A DNA stretch of 6,597 nt, from contig CANRBW010000084.1 in the NCBI GenBank assembly GCA_947628975.1, positions 1 to 6,597 on the forward strand, written 5' to 3'. This stretch comes from an uncultured Oscillospiraceae bacterium. GTDB lineage: Bacteria; Bacillota; Clostridia; Oscillospirales; Oscillospiraceae. Numbering within the stretch: the first letter of the stretch is position 1; each line of letters begins with the position of its first letter. Of the stretch, positions 1 to 6,185 are shown piece after piece. The translations under genes and the position numbers were made by a program. The notes under the pieces were generated by a model that worked only from the letters and a program-made list of their open reading frames with translations, ran no database searches and was not told the DNA's origin.

Positions 1-313
1 CCCCGCTCAGCGCCCCCCAGGCGGGTCGGCCCACCAGGGGGACCAGGGCGCGGTAGGTGGCCAGCTTCACCAGCCTCTGCTCCACGGCCCGCCGGTCCGC
101 CGGGGTGTCCAGGCCGAACTCCTCCAGGGCGGCCTCCCCACGGCTCTCCCGGCCGTCCACCACGAACCGGGCCCAGGCCCGGTCCCCCGTGAGGGCCACC
201 GTCCCCCGGTCCGGGTCGTCCGGGTCCTGGCCCAGGGGCCGGTGGGGCAGGAGGATGGTGAGGGTCTGCTCCACGGCGTAGCGGTGGTCGTGGCCCTCGA
301 AGCTCACTCTCAC
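1..313 (-). CDS. hemZ: HemZ-type oxygen-independent coproporphyrinogen oxidase-like protein, N-terminal part (cut by window edge)
   Basis: The first 104 codons of a protein that continues past the window edge. The opening (VSFEGHDHRYAVEQTL), the variable acidic stretch, and the segment ending GRPAWGALSG at residues 95-104 resemble, from memory, the N-terminal accessory region of clostridial HemZ proteins. In that family a 'PWGxLTGxRP' motif precedes the radical-SAM domain. HemZ proteins are annotated as oxygen-independent coproporphyrinogen III dehydrogenases that use SAM and a 4Fe-4S cluster. The CxxxCxxC cluster motif would lie outside the window, so activity cannot be judged here. The chosen start is GTG at 313-311, which overlaps the TGA of the preceding MBL-fold gene (GTGA). 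A G-rich Shine-Dalgarno stretch lies at about 322-328 inside that gene. A second in-frame GTG at 307-305 is a possible alternative. The overlap suggests translational coupling. An MBL-fold gene just before hemZ is a common clostridial arrangement, which supports the call. Identity is likely but rests on the N-terminal region only. Confidence 0.68.
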   Translation of the reverse strand, partial: MRVSFEGHDHRYAVEQTLTILLPHRPLGQDPDDPDRGTVALTGDRAWARFVVDGRESRGEAALEEFGLDTPADRRAVEQRLVKLATYRALVPLVGRPAWGALSG

Positions 314-927
314 CCCCGGCCCCCCCTTCCGGTCAGGTAGGGGTTGCGGGCCAGCTCGTCGGCCAGGGTGGTGGCCCCGTCGTGGCCGGGGTAGAGCTCC
401 AGCGCGGGGTCCAGGGCCGCCAGGCGGTCCAGGGACCGCTCCAGCGCCGCCGGGTCGCCGCCGGGGAGGTCGGTCCGCCCCACCGAGAAGCGGAACAGGG
501 TGTCCCCGGTGAACAGCGCCCCGCCCAGCCGCAGACAGACCGAGCCCCGGCTGTGGCCGGGGGTGTGGAGCACCTCCACCTCCATCCCAGCCAGGGTCAG
601 CCTCGCCCCATCGACCAGCTCCCCGGCCCGCCGGCCCGCCAGCAGTCCCGGCAGGGGGAACAGCTCCCGGTCCGTCTCCGCCAGGTCCGCCGGGTGGCAC
701 CACAGCGCCATCTCCGGCCAGGCCTCCAGCAGCTCCGGCGCCGCCCCCACATGGTCAAAGTGCCCGTGGGTCAGCGCCACGGCCTCCGGCGTCATCCCCA
801 GGTCCCGGCAGGCGGTCCGCACCAGGGCGGCGTCCCCGCCGGGGTCCAGGATCAATCCCCGTCCATCCTGGCACAGCAGATAGCAGTTGGCCCCCAGCGG
901 GGGGAGGGGCAGGCGGTGGATCTCCAC
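310..927 (-). CDS. MBL-fold metallo-hydrolase (glyoxalase II / YqgX-like)
   Basis: A 205-residue cytoplasmic metallo-beta-lactamase-fold hydrolase. The full set of metal ligands is visible: THGHFDH with His54, His56, Asp58 and His59; His125 in HTPGHSRGS; Asp142 in FTGDTLF; and His182 in YPGHDGATT. GRTDLPGGD at 150-158 and the C-terminal ATTLADELARNPYL are typical of the short hydroxyacylglutathione-hydrolase-like group (GloB/YqgX). That group hydrolyses thioesters in a binuclear metal site, but the true substrate of these short homologues is usually unknown. They lack the long C-terminal substrate domain of classical glyoxalase II. The start is a GTG at 927-925, with an AAAGGA-type site about 11 nt upstream. 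No ATG gives a better fit to the family N-terminus (IHRLPLPPLGANCYLL). It lies 30 bp after the NYN-domain gene and overlaps the hemZ start by 4 bp, so it belongs to the same operon. Fold assignment is very secure; the exact reaction is not. Confidence 0.92.
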   Translation of the reverse strand: MEIHRLPLPPLGANCYLLCQDGRGLILDPGGDAALVRTACRDLGMTPEAVALTHGHFDHVGAAPELLEAWPEMALWCHPADLAETDRELFPLPGLLAGRRAGELVDGARLTLAGMEVEVLHTPGHSRGSVCLRLGGALFTGDTLFRFSVGRTDLPGGDPAALERSLDRLAALDPALELYPGHDGATTLADELARNPYLTGRGGRG

Positions 928-957
928 GCCGCAGTCTTCCTTTCTGATTCCAGTTTG

Positions 958-1755
958 TTATTGCAGAGTTGTTTTATCCCGCAAGTATACGTGTTTCGTG
1001 TGCGGGTTGGAGGTTGGCCTGGCGTCGATCTCGAAGCGGTCCAGGCTCTTGACCAGCTGGGTGAGCTTCTGGAAGCCGTAGTTGCGGGGGTCGAAATCGG
1101 GCTGCTGGCGCAGCAGGAGGTTCCCCAGCTCCCCCATGAAGGCGTAGCCATCCTCGTCGGCGATCTTGGACAGGGCCTCGGCGATCATATCCTCCACCGC
1201 CTGGGGCACCCCCTGGGCGGTGACGGCGGGGGGCTCCGCCTCTCTGGGCCGGACCGGCTTCACCGCGGGTCTGGAGGCGTCCCACGCCTCGTCGGCGTGG
1301 TCGCCGGTGGCGGTGGCGGCCCGGATGGCCTCGATGTAGATAAACTTGTCACAGGCCACGATGAAGGGCTCCGGGGTCTTGCGCTCCCCCAGGCCGATGA
1401 CCTTCTTCCCCGCCTCCCGCAGGCGGGTGGCCAGGCGGGTGAAGTCGGAGTCGGAGGACACCAGGACGAACCCCTCGCAGGGGTTGTTGTAGAGGAGGTC
1501 CATGGCGTCGATGATCATGGCCGAGTCGGTGGAGTTCTTGCCGGTGGTGTAGCCGTACTGCTGAATGGGGGTCAGGGCGTTTTCCAGCAAAATCGGCTTC
1601 CAGGAGGCCATGTTGGCGGCGGTCCAGTCGCCGTAGATGCGCTTGATGGTGGGGGTGCCGTAGACGGCGACCTCCCGCATGATGGCCCGCATGGCGGTGC
1701 GGGGGGCGTTGTCGGCGTCGATGAGGACGGCCAGGCGTTGTTCGGCTTCAGCCAT
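958..1755 (-). CDS. NYN-domain (LabA/DUF88-like) protein with C-terminal LOTUS/OST-HTH domain
   Basis: A 265-residue soluble protein of two domains. Residues 7-145 form a NYN (PIN-like) ribonuclease domain. It has acidic residues at the expected places: Asp13 and Asp15 in LAVLIDADNA, Asp77 and Asp83 in KNSTDSAMIIDAMD, and Asp102 and Asp104 in VSSDSDF. GYTTGKNSTD and EPFIVACDKFIY match the COG1432/LabA-like group. A low-complexity linker rich in Ala, Pro and charged residues spans about 146-182. Residues 183-262 resemble the winged-helix OST-HTH/LOTUS domain (EDGYAFMGELGNLL, NYGFQKLTQLVKS, VYLRD), which in this family binds RNA, including G-rich RNA. The likely role is RNA binding or cleavage, but no bacterial target can be inferred. 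The ATG at 1755 is supported by a strong AAGGAGG 7 nt upstream. It sits 27 bp after the nucleotidyltransferase gene and 30 bp before the MBL-fold gene. Domain calls are confident; nuclease activity is inferred. Confidence 0.92.
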   Translation of the reverse strand: MAEAEQRLAVLIDADNAPRTAMRAIMREVAVYGTPTIKRIYGDWTAANMASWKPILLENALTPIQQYGYTTGKNSTDSAMIIDAMDLLYNNPCEGFVLVSSDSDFTRLATRLREAGKKVIGLGERKTPEPFIVACDKFIYIEAIRAATATGDHADEAWDASRPAVKPVRPREAEPPAVTAQGVPQAVEDMIAEALSKIADEDGYAFMGELGNLLLRQQPDFDPRNYGFQKLTQLVKSLDRFEIDARPTSNPHTKHVYLRDKTTLQ

Positions 1756-1782
1756 AGGGTTCCCTCCTTGGTCCGGCGGGGC

Positions 1783-2526
1783 TCAGCGGCCCCGGCGCAG
1801 AATGGTTTCGACCTGCTGGAGCTGGTCCACGGTGTTGACCCCCAGCATCTCCACCGGGTCGCACCGGTCGCACACCCCCACCCGGTCCCCCCGCTCCAGC
1901 AGGAAGGCGGGCACGTCGGTGAGGTAGTACTCCCCCTGGGCGTTGTCCCGGCGCAGGTGGCTCAGGGCCTGGAAGAGGGGCCCGGCCCGGAAGAGGTAGA
2001 CCCCGGCGTTCAGCTCGGTGGCCGCCCGCTCCTCCTCCGTGGCGTCCTTCTCCTCCACGATCCGGGCGAAGGCCCCCGCCCCGTCCCGGATGATCCGGCC
2101 GTAGGGCAGGCTCTGGTGGGCGTGGCCGGAGAGGAGGGTGCACACGTTCCCCTGGGCCCGGTGGGTCTCCACCAGGGCCTGGTAGGTCTCCCGGCGCATC
2201 AGCGGCATATCCCCGCAGCACACCAGCACGTCCCCCTCAAAGCCCTCCAGCAGCTCCTGGGCACAGCGGACCGCGTGGCCGGTGCCCAGCTGCTGGTCCT
2301 GGACGGCGTGGGGATACGCCCCGTAGACCTCCAGCACCCGTTCCCGCTTGTAGCCCACCACCAGGATCACGTCCTCCCTGGGCAGGAAGTCCAGGGCGGT
2401 GAGGACGTAGTGCAGCAGGGGCTTTCCGTCCGCCTGACGCATGACCTTGGGCAGGTCGATCCCCTCGGTCTGGAGCCGGGTGCCCTTCCCGGCGCAGAGG
2501 ACCAGGGCCTTGACGCTGTGAGGCAT
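1783..2526 (-). CDS. Stand-alone GlmU-like NTP transferase (uridylyltransferase domain only)
   Basis: A 247-residue protein matching the N-terminal pyrophosphorylase domain of GlmU. That domain makes UDP-GlcNAc from GlcNAc-1-phosphate and UTP. Visible motifs in order: nucleotide loop LCAGKGTRL at 10-18, Lys27 in LPKVM, QLGTGHAV at 79-86, the metal-binding Asp106 in CGDMPL, YGRI at 142-145, EEKDAT at 158-163, ELNAGVY at 171-177, GEYYLTDV at 198-205, and Asn231 in GVNT as the second metal ligand. All key catalytic positions are therefore present. The protein stops where GlmU would enter its left-handed beta-helix acetyltransferase domain (normally about 450 residues in total), and the TGA is followed at once by the next gene. 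It cannot acetylate GlcN-1-P, so it may be a paralogue with another sugar phosphate or act beside a separate acetyltransferase. The ATG at 2526 is chosen over an upstream in-frame ATG at 2592 because AAGGAGA lies 7 nt before it. The upstream start would also lie at the -35 of the operon promoter. First gene of the operon. Confidence 0.88.
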   Translation of the reverse strand: MPHSVKALVLCAGKGTRLQTEGIDLPKVMRQADGKPLLHYVLTALDFLPREDVILVVGYKRERVLEVYGAYPHAVQDQQLGTGHAVRCAQELLEGFEGDVLVCCGDMPLMRRETYQALVETHRAQGNVCTLLSGHAHQSLPYGRIIRDGAGAFARIVEEKDATEEERAATELNAGVYLFRAGPLFQALSHLRRDNAQGEYYLTDVPAFLLERGDRVGVCDRCDPVEMLGVNTVDQLQQVETILRRGR

Positions 2527-2533
2527 GGCGATC

Positions 2534-2540
2534 TCTCCTT
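2534..2540 (-). promoter_or_regulatory. Shine-Dalgarno site deciding the start of the GlmU-like gene
   Basis: AAGGAGA with 7 nt before the ATG at 2526-2524. The frame stays open upstream to an ATG at 2592, but that codon lies within the promoter -35 and would not be in the transcript. This site therefore fixes the start at 2526. Confidence 0.85.
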
Positions 2541-2563
2541 CTCCTCGTATGGTGTTTTTGGTT

Positions 2564-2592
2564 ATTATACCATCTGATGCCGCCCTTGTCAA
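2564..2592 (-). promoter_or_regulatory. Consensus sigma-A promoter of the four-gene operon, with extended -10
   Basis: Read on the minus strand: TTGACA (2592-2587), a 17-bp spacer, then TATAAT (2569-2564). The spacer ends in TGG, giving the TGnTATAAT extended -10. Both hexamers match consensus exactly and the spacing is ideal. Transcription should begin near 2557, leaving a leader of about 30 nt before the ATG at 2526. No operator-like inverted repeat overlaps it, so strong constitutive expression is the simplest reading. Confidence 0.93.
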
Positions 2593-2617
2593 AACCGCCT
2601 TGTCCGCCCCGGGCGGC

Positions 2618-2650
2618 GAGGGGGGGGAGACCCGGCGGCCTCCCCCCCTC
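2618..2650. repeat. G-tract/C-tract inverted repeat between terminator and promoter
   Basis: A purine arm, GAG plus a run of eight G in all and then AG (2618-2629), faces CTCCCCCCCTC (2640-2650) across a 10-base loop. It can form about 11 pairs with one G bulged. It lies after the intrinsic terminator of the surface-protein gene and before the -35 of the operon promoter. It has no adjoining T-run on the minus strand. A back-up transcription barrier is possible but unproven. Confidence 0.5.
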
Positions 2651-2657
2651 TGGCGGC

Positions 2658-2690
2658 AAAAAAGGACGGCCCCTTTCGGGGCCGCCCTTC
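2658..2690 (-). terminator. Intrinsic terminator of the SLH surface-protein gene
   Basis: On the minus strand AAGGGCGGCCCC, loop GAAA, GGGGCCGTCCTT (arms 2678-2689 and 2662-2673) forms a 12-pair stem with one G-U pair. It runs straight into a T6 tract (2663-2658). It begins about 45 nt after the TAA at 2735 and isolates the highly transcribed surface-protein gene from the operon promoter that follows. Confidence 0.95.
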
Positions 2691-2713
2691 TCGCTTGGGG
2701 TTTCGCGCGGCGC

Positions 2714-2734
2714 GCTCAGTCCGAAGGACTCAGC
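2714..2734 (-). repeat. Short hairpin immediately after the SLH gene stop codon
   Basis: GCTGAGTCC, loop TTC, GGACTGAGC: five pairs, a G-G mismatch and three outer pairs, starting right after the TAA. It has no T-tract. It may cap the 3' end of the mRNA against exonucleases, ahead of the main terminator. Confidence 0.45.
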
Positions 2735-5695
2735 TTACCACTCGGTCCGCAGCACGTACACGTAGTCGGCCGTGTTGCTGTTGGCCGGGCAGATGACCGC
2801 GACCTCAACGGTCTGGTAGGTGGCGCCAGTCTCAGAACTGGTGGCGTCCACGTCGTTCTCGTTGAAGAAGCCGTTGGGGCTGAACTCGCCGGCGTCCTTG
2901 AAGTCCAGCTTGTCCATGTCTTCATCGCGGACATTGATGCGGTTGTTGGCCTGATCGCCGTCAGCCCAGCCCATGTCCACGTACACGAACTTGGTGGCAC
3001 TGTCGTAGTCGAAGCTGTCAGCGCTGGAGGTGATCACGTCGTTGCCGATGGCCACCAGGTCGTCCATGACCACGGCCTCACCGTCGTTGGGGTTCTCAGC
3101 GCCGTCGGTCAGGCTGGTGACCACGCCGTTCTCGTCGATCTCACCGATGGCGAAGTACTTGCCCAGGTAGGTGCGGCTGGCGTTCAGGGTGGTAGAGTCA
3201 CGACGGATGGCGTCGGCCAGGGTGCCGTCCACCCGCATGGTGGTCTGGGAGCCGTCCACGTCGATGATGGGCACCAGGTACACGTCGTCGTCAACCAGCT
3301 CGGGGTCGGCGCTGATGTCGTTGCTGTAGATGAAGATGTAGCCGTCGGGCACATCATCCTTGAAGGCGCCGGTCTCCAGGTAGACGAACTTAGCCACGGT
3401 GTTCTCGTCGGCGGAGTTGTTGCTGGTGTTGGCGCAGATGGCGGTGATCATGGTGGCGTCCATGGTGGGCACGTTGCGGAAGCTCTTGTACACGGAGTAG
3501 GCCACGGTGTCATCGTTGGCGTTGCGCTTGCCCACCACGAAGGTGGTGTTGCCGTCAGCGCTGATTTTCCAGTCCTTCAGGTTGCTGTCAGAGCCGCCCA
3601 CGGTGGAGCCCACGGTCTTGGCAAAGTAGCCCTCCTGCATGATGGTGGCGACCTTCGCGGAGCCGTTGCCCAGGCTGGCGGGGTTCTCCCAGTTACGGGC
3701 ATCGTAGCTGGCGTTCAGCTCGGTGAGCTCATAGCCGGTGGAGGTGGAGCGCCAGGAGAAGAACTTGGTCATGGCGGCGGCGTCCTTACGGCCGGCCAGC
3801 AGCTCCTGAGCGGCGTAGGTGTTGATCTGACGGTCAGCGTTGGTCACCTTGTCCACCACGTTCTTCATGACGTTCTTGCCGCTGTCGCGGACGTTGACCT
3901 TGGCCACGTTCACGATCTCGGTGGAGCCGTCCACGAAGAGCAGGTTGGCGCGCAGGTTGCCGGTCACGCCCAGGCCGGAGTCAGCGACCTCGGTCTCCAG
4001 GACCATGCAGATCTTGCTGGAGTCAATGCTCTCGGTGAGCTGGACAGCGGCAGCGATGGCGCCGCTCTTGTCCAGATAGAAGTCGTACTCGTCAGCCAGG
4101 TTGTAGTAGTTGGTCCAGTTGCCGAACACGTCGGCGCCGGTGCCGGCGCCAGCGGAGCCGGTGGTGAAGGTCACGTCGCCAATGGAGCCGGCGCTGGTCT
4201 GCTGGGAAGCGCGGTACTTGGAGCCATTGATGGTCAGCTCGCCGTTGCCGCTGCTGAAGGTGGTCACCTTGCCGGTGATCTTGTCAGCCTTCTCGATGGT
4301 GTAGCTCCGGGTGCCGCCCTCCAGGGTGGTGGTGTAGACCAGGACCACGTCCCCGTCCACCAGGCCCTGCCAGCCGGTGACCTTGTCAGCGTCGGTCCAG
4401 GCGTTCACCACGCCGGGGACGCGGACCTGCAGAGTGCCGTTGGAGAGGGTCTTGCTGCTGGCGTCGCCGGCCTCGACCATGTCAACGGTGTACAGATAGG
4501 CCTTGACCACGGAGATCTGGCCCTCGGTGTTGGTGTAGAACTCCACCACGGTGCCCCGCTTAGCGGCGGCGTCCTGAACCTTCGTGGCGGTGTCTTCGGC
4601 ACCGTTGAGGTAGTACTGGCAGTCATCCGCGAAAGCGGTGGACACGAAGTTGCTGGTGCCGCGGGTGGTCAGGTCGCCCCAGCGGATGATGCCGGAGGAG
4701 ATGACCTTCACGGGGGTGCTGTCAGCCTTGGAAGCGGTGGAGGAGATAACGCTCTGGAAGGTACCGAAAGCGCTGATCTCGCCGGTCTTCTCGTCCCACT
4801 TGGAGCCCTCGGCCTTGACGTAGACGTTCACGTCCTCGCCCACCAGGTCGGCGGTGGCCTTGACCTTGCCGTTCAGGTTGGTGGCGATGTTCCAGGTGTT
4901 GTTGTTGATCTCGGGGGCGGTGACGGCGGAGAAGGTGGCGAAGCCGTTGGTGTCGATGCCGGACACGGTGGCGGTGACCTTCACCAGGTTGAACACGTCA
5001 TAACCCAAGGTGTAGAGCTTGCTGTAGGTGGTGATGTAGCGGTTGCCGTTGTCCCACTGGGGGATACCCTCGACCATGTTGGCGTTCAGAGCGTTCAGCA
5101 CGATCTCGGCGGCGTTCTCACGGGTCAGCGGGGTCAGAGCGGTCTGGCTCTTGTCCACGTTGTCCATCAGGCCGTTGCGCTTGGCGTCGGTCATGATGTT
5201 GCCGGCCCACGCGGTGTTGTTCTGATAGCCACGGTCCTCGGCGTCATAGCCCAGAACGGTCAGCATCATCTTGCAGGCCTCAGCCACGGTGACGTTGTTG
5301 CTGGGGTTGTAGTTGCCCAGGTTGTCGCCAGAGATGTAGTTGTTGGCCTTCAGGAAGCTGATGTAGCTCTCAGCCCAGTTGCCGGCGATGTCGTTCAGGC
5401 CGGAAGCGGTGCCCAGGTAGGCGTCCGCGTCCTCAGAGCCGGTGGCCGCGAAGTAGACCATCTTGGCCCAGCTGGCCCGGTCGATGTTGCCGGTGGGGTC
5501 AAAGGACCCGTCCGGCGTGCCGACGATGATGCCCAGATCGACGTTCAGGGAGACCGCGTCCTTGTGGGAAACGGTGTTCCAGTCGGTCAGATCGGCGGCA
5601 GTCTTCTCGCCCTCGGCAGCGGAGACGACGGTGAACATGCCCATCAGCATGATCAGAGCCAGCCCCAGAGCCAGGACCTTCTTCAGGTTGTTCAT
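2735..5695 (-). CDS. Secreted S-layer homology (SLH) domain protein, candidate major S-layer protein
   Basis: A 986-residue exported protein. Residues 1-26 are a signal peptide (MNNLKKVLALGLALIMLMG, cleavage predicted after FTVVSA). Three SLH domains follow at about 35-85, 100-150 and 155-210. Their core helices are visible as IDRASWAKM (71-79), VTVAEACKMM (135-144) and LTRENAAEIVLNAL (190-203). SLH trimers bind pyruvylated secondary cell-wall polymers, so the protein should coat the outer wall. The remaining ~775 residues are Thr/Ser/Asp/Val-rich, look beta-strand-rich, have very few Cys, and show no catalytic motif I recognise. Segments such as GDVVLVYTTTLEGGTRSYTIEKAD and EYDFYLDKSG resemble Oscillospiraceae S-layer proteins. 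There is no sortase motif and no second membrane segment; the C-terminus is YVYVLRTEW. The ATG at 5695 is chosen because AGGAGG lies 9 nt upstream and the signal peptide starts there. An in-frame ATG at 5734 would add 13 residues read across the leader hairpin. Monocistronic, with its own promoter and terminator. SLH assignment is secure; 'major S-layer' is inferred from size, promoter and terminator strength, and codon bias. Confidence 0.93.
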   Translation of the reverse strand: MNNLKKVLALGLALIMLMGMFTVVSAAEGEKTAADLTDWNTVSHKDAVSLNVDLGIIVGTPDGSFDPTGNIDRASWAKMVYFAATGSEDADAYLGTASGLNDIAGNWAESYISFLKANNYISGDNLGNYNPSNNVTVAEACKMMLTVLGYDAEDRGYQNNTAWAGNIMTDAKRNGLMDNVDKSQTALTPLTRENAAEIVLNALNANMVEGIPQWDNGNRYITTYSKLYTLGYDVFNLVKVTATVSGIDTNGFATFSAVTAPEINNNTWNIATNLNGKVKATADLVGEDVNVYVKAEGSKWDEKTGEISAFGTFQSVISSTASKADSTPVKVISSGIIRWGDLTTRGTSNFVSTAFADDCQYYLNGAEDTATKVQDAAAKRGTVVEFYTNTEGQISVVKAYLYTVDMVEAGDASSKTLSNGTLQVRVPGVVNAWTDADKVTGWQGLVDGDVVLVYTTTLEGGTRSYTIEKADKITGKVTTFSSGNGELTINGSKYRASQQTSAGSIGDVTFTTGSAGAGTGADVFGNWTNYYNLADEYDFYLDKSGAIAAAVQLTESIDSSKICMVLETEVADSGLGVTGNLRANLLFVDGSTEIVNVAKVNVRDSGKNVMKNVVDKVTNADRQINTYAAQELLAGRKDAAAMTKFFSWRSTSTGYELTELNASYDARNWENPASLGNGSAKVATIMQEGYFAKTVGSTVGGSDSNLKDWKISADGNTTFVVGKRNANDDTVAYSVYKSFRNVPTMDATMITAICANTSNNSADENTVAKFVYLETGAFKDDVPDGYIFIYSNDISADPELVDDDVYLVPIIDVDGSQTTMRVDGTLADAIRRDSTTLNASRTYLGKYFAIGEIDENGVVTSLTDGAENPNDGEAVVMDDLVAIGNDVITSSADSFDYDSATKFVYVDMGWADGDQANNRINVRDEDMDKLDFKDAGEFSPNGFFNENDVDATSSETGATYQTVEVAVICPANSNTADYVYVLRTEW

Positions 5696-5704
5696 GGGAA
5701 GATT

Positions 5705-5710
5705 CCTCCT
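5705..5710 (-). promoter_or_regulatory. Shine-Dalgarno site of the SLH gene
   Basis: AGGAGG on the minus strand, 9 nt before the ATG at 5695-5693. It decides this start over the in-frame ATG at 5734, which has no comparable site. Confidence 0.9.
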
Positions 5711-5726
5711 TCTGAAATTTTGACTT

Positions 5727-5741
5727 GGGGACAAAGTCCCC
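5727..5741 (-). promoter_or_regulatory. 5' leader hairpin of the SLH transcript
   Basis: GGGGAC, loop TTT, GTCCCC: six GC-rich pairs, about 10 nt downstream of the predicted transcription start and 16 nt before the AGGAGG. It does not cover the ribosome binding site. A 5' stabilising structure for an abundant mRNA is the likeliest reading; no riboswitch fold is visible. Confidence 0.6.
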
Positions 5742-5757
5742 TTGCCTTACGTTGGCT

Positions 5758-5786
5758 ATGATAAACCAAGCGCGAAAAAAGGTCAA
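5758..5786 (-). promoter_or_regulatory. Sigma-A-like promoter of the SLH gene
   Basis: On the minus strand TTGACC (5786-5781), a 17-bp spacer containing a T6 run, and TATCAT (5763-5758). This is one mismatch per hexamer with optimal spacing. The start is predicted near 5751, giving a leader of about 56 nt. An 8-bp palindrome, TTGCGCAA (5793-5800), lies 6 bp upstream of the -35 and could be a regulator site, but this is weak. Confidence 0.8.
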
Positions 5787-5861
5787 GGGGTTTTGCGCAA
5801 GTGTAATATAACTGAAATATTCCGTCACATCCGCGACCAGACGGGGTTGTCGCCGCGCGCC
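5787..5861. other. Spacer between SLH promoter and repeat array
   Basis: An AT-rich stretch (about 5791-5825, including TAATATAACTGAAATATT) follows the promoter and then turns GC-rich (5831-5861). Apart from the TTGCGCAA palindrome, I see no gene or convincing second promoter on either strand. The AT-rich part could act as an UP-like element for the SLH promoter. Confidence 0.5.
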
Positions 5862-5894
5862 GCAGGACTAGACGCGGTACATCTGCTGGACGTC

Positions 5895-5948
5895 GCAGGT
5901 CTGCTGGACGTCGCGGGTCTGCTGGACATCGCAGGTCTGCTGGACGTT
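5895..5948. repeat. Three tandem 18-bp repeats inside the array
   Basis: Copies at 5895-5912, 5913-5930 and 5931-5948 have the form GCAGGTCTGCTGGACGTC and differ from each other at no more than three positions. The 18-mer equals the preceding 33-bp unit (5862-5894) with its inner 15 bp (5867-5881) removed. This points to a deletion followed by slippage amplification. In one forward frame it would read as a repeated LLDVAG, but no real gene surrounds it. Confidence 0.92.
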
Positions 5949-6109
5949 GCGGGTCTGAGCGCTGTGCTCTGCTGTTGCTTTCAGGACTAGGCGGTGTACA
6001 TCGCTGTGCGTTGCAGAGCTAGGCGGCGTTCTCTGCTGGACGTTGCGGGACTAGACGCTGTACATCTGGTGATGCTTGCGAGGCCAGGCGCTGTTCTCTG
6101 CTGTCTCTC

Positions 6110-6140
6110 GCAGGGGCGGGCGGGCTTTCGGCTTCCAGCA
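6110..6140. repeat. G-run variant unit, copy 1
   Basis: Starts with CAGGGGCGGGCGGGC and ends GGCTTCCAGCA. It replaces a normal unit after five consecutive full units. Its length, GCAGG start and partial base match suggest it is a diverged array unit. Its 3' GGCTT can pair with AAGCC at 6142-6146, and GCGGGCTTT recurs at 6150-6158. Confidence 0.8.
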
Positions 6141-6185
6141 TAAGCCTTGGCGGGCTTTTCGTGGATAAAAATCAAAATCTGCTGC

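Noticed and set aside
57..281. Plus-strand 74-codon open frame
   Set aside because: Complement of the hemZ N-terminus. Ser/Arg/Pro-rich translation with no motif, typical of a GC-rich shadow frame.
382..2577. A 731-codon plus-strand open frame antisense to the operon
   Set aside because: It is the codon-aligned complement of three recognisable genes that share the same phase. Its translation is Gly/Val/His/Gln-rich low complexity, and it exists only because TTA, CTA and TCA are avoided on the coding strand.
2525..5761. A 1078-codon plus-strand open frame antisense to the SLH gene
   Set aside because: Same cause: the complement of a real secreted protein with signal peptide, SLH domains, ribosome site and terminator. 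The antisense product is repetitive Val/Gly/His/Ala sequence with no motif.
5804..5820. Plus-strand -10-like TAATAT/TATAAC that could drive transcription of the array
   Set aside because: No acceptable -35 at 16-18 bp upstream; it is probably just the AT-rich upstream element of the SLH promoter.
5742..5990. Plus-strand small open frame with LLDVAG repeats
   Set aside because: It starts inside the SLH promoter and leader, has no ribosome site, and its repeats are just the 18-bp DNA repeat read in frame. Neighbouring 32-bp units break the frame.
6141..6165. Plus-strand terminator (AAGCC...GGCTT with TTTTC)
   Set aside because: The stem is only about five pairs, the T-run is short, and no plus-strand gene precedes it.
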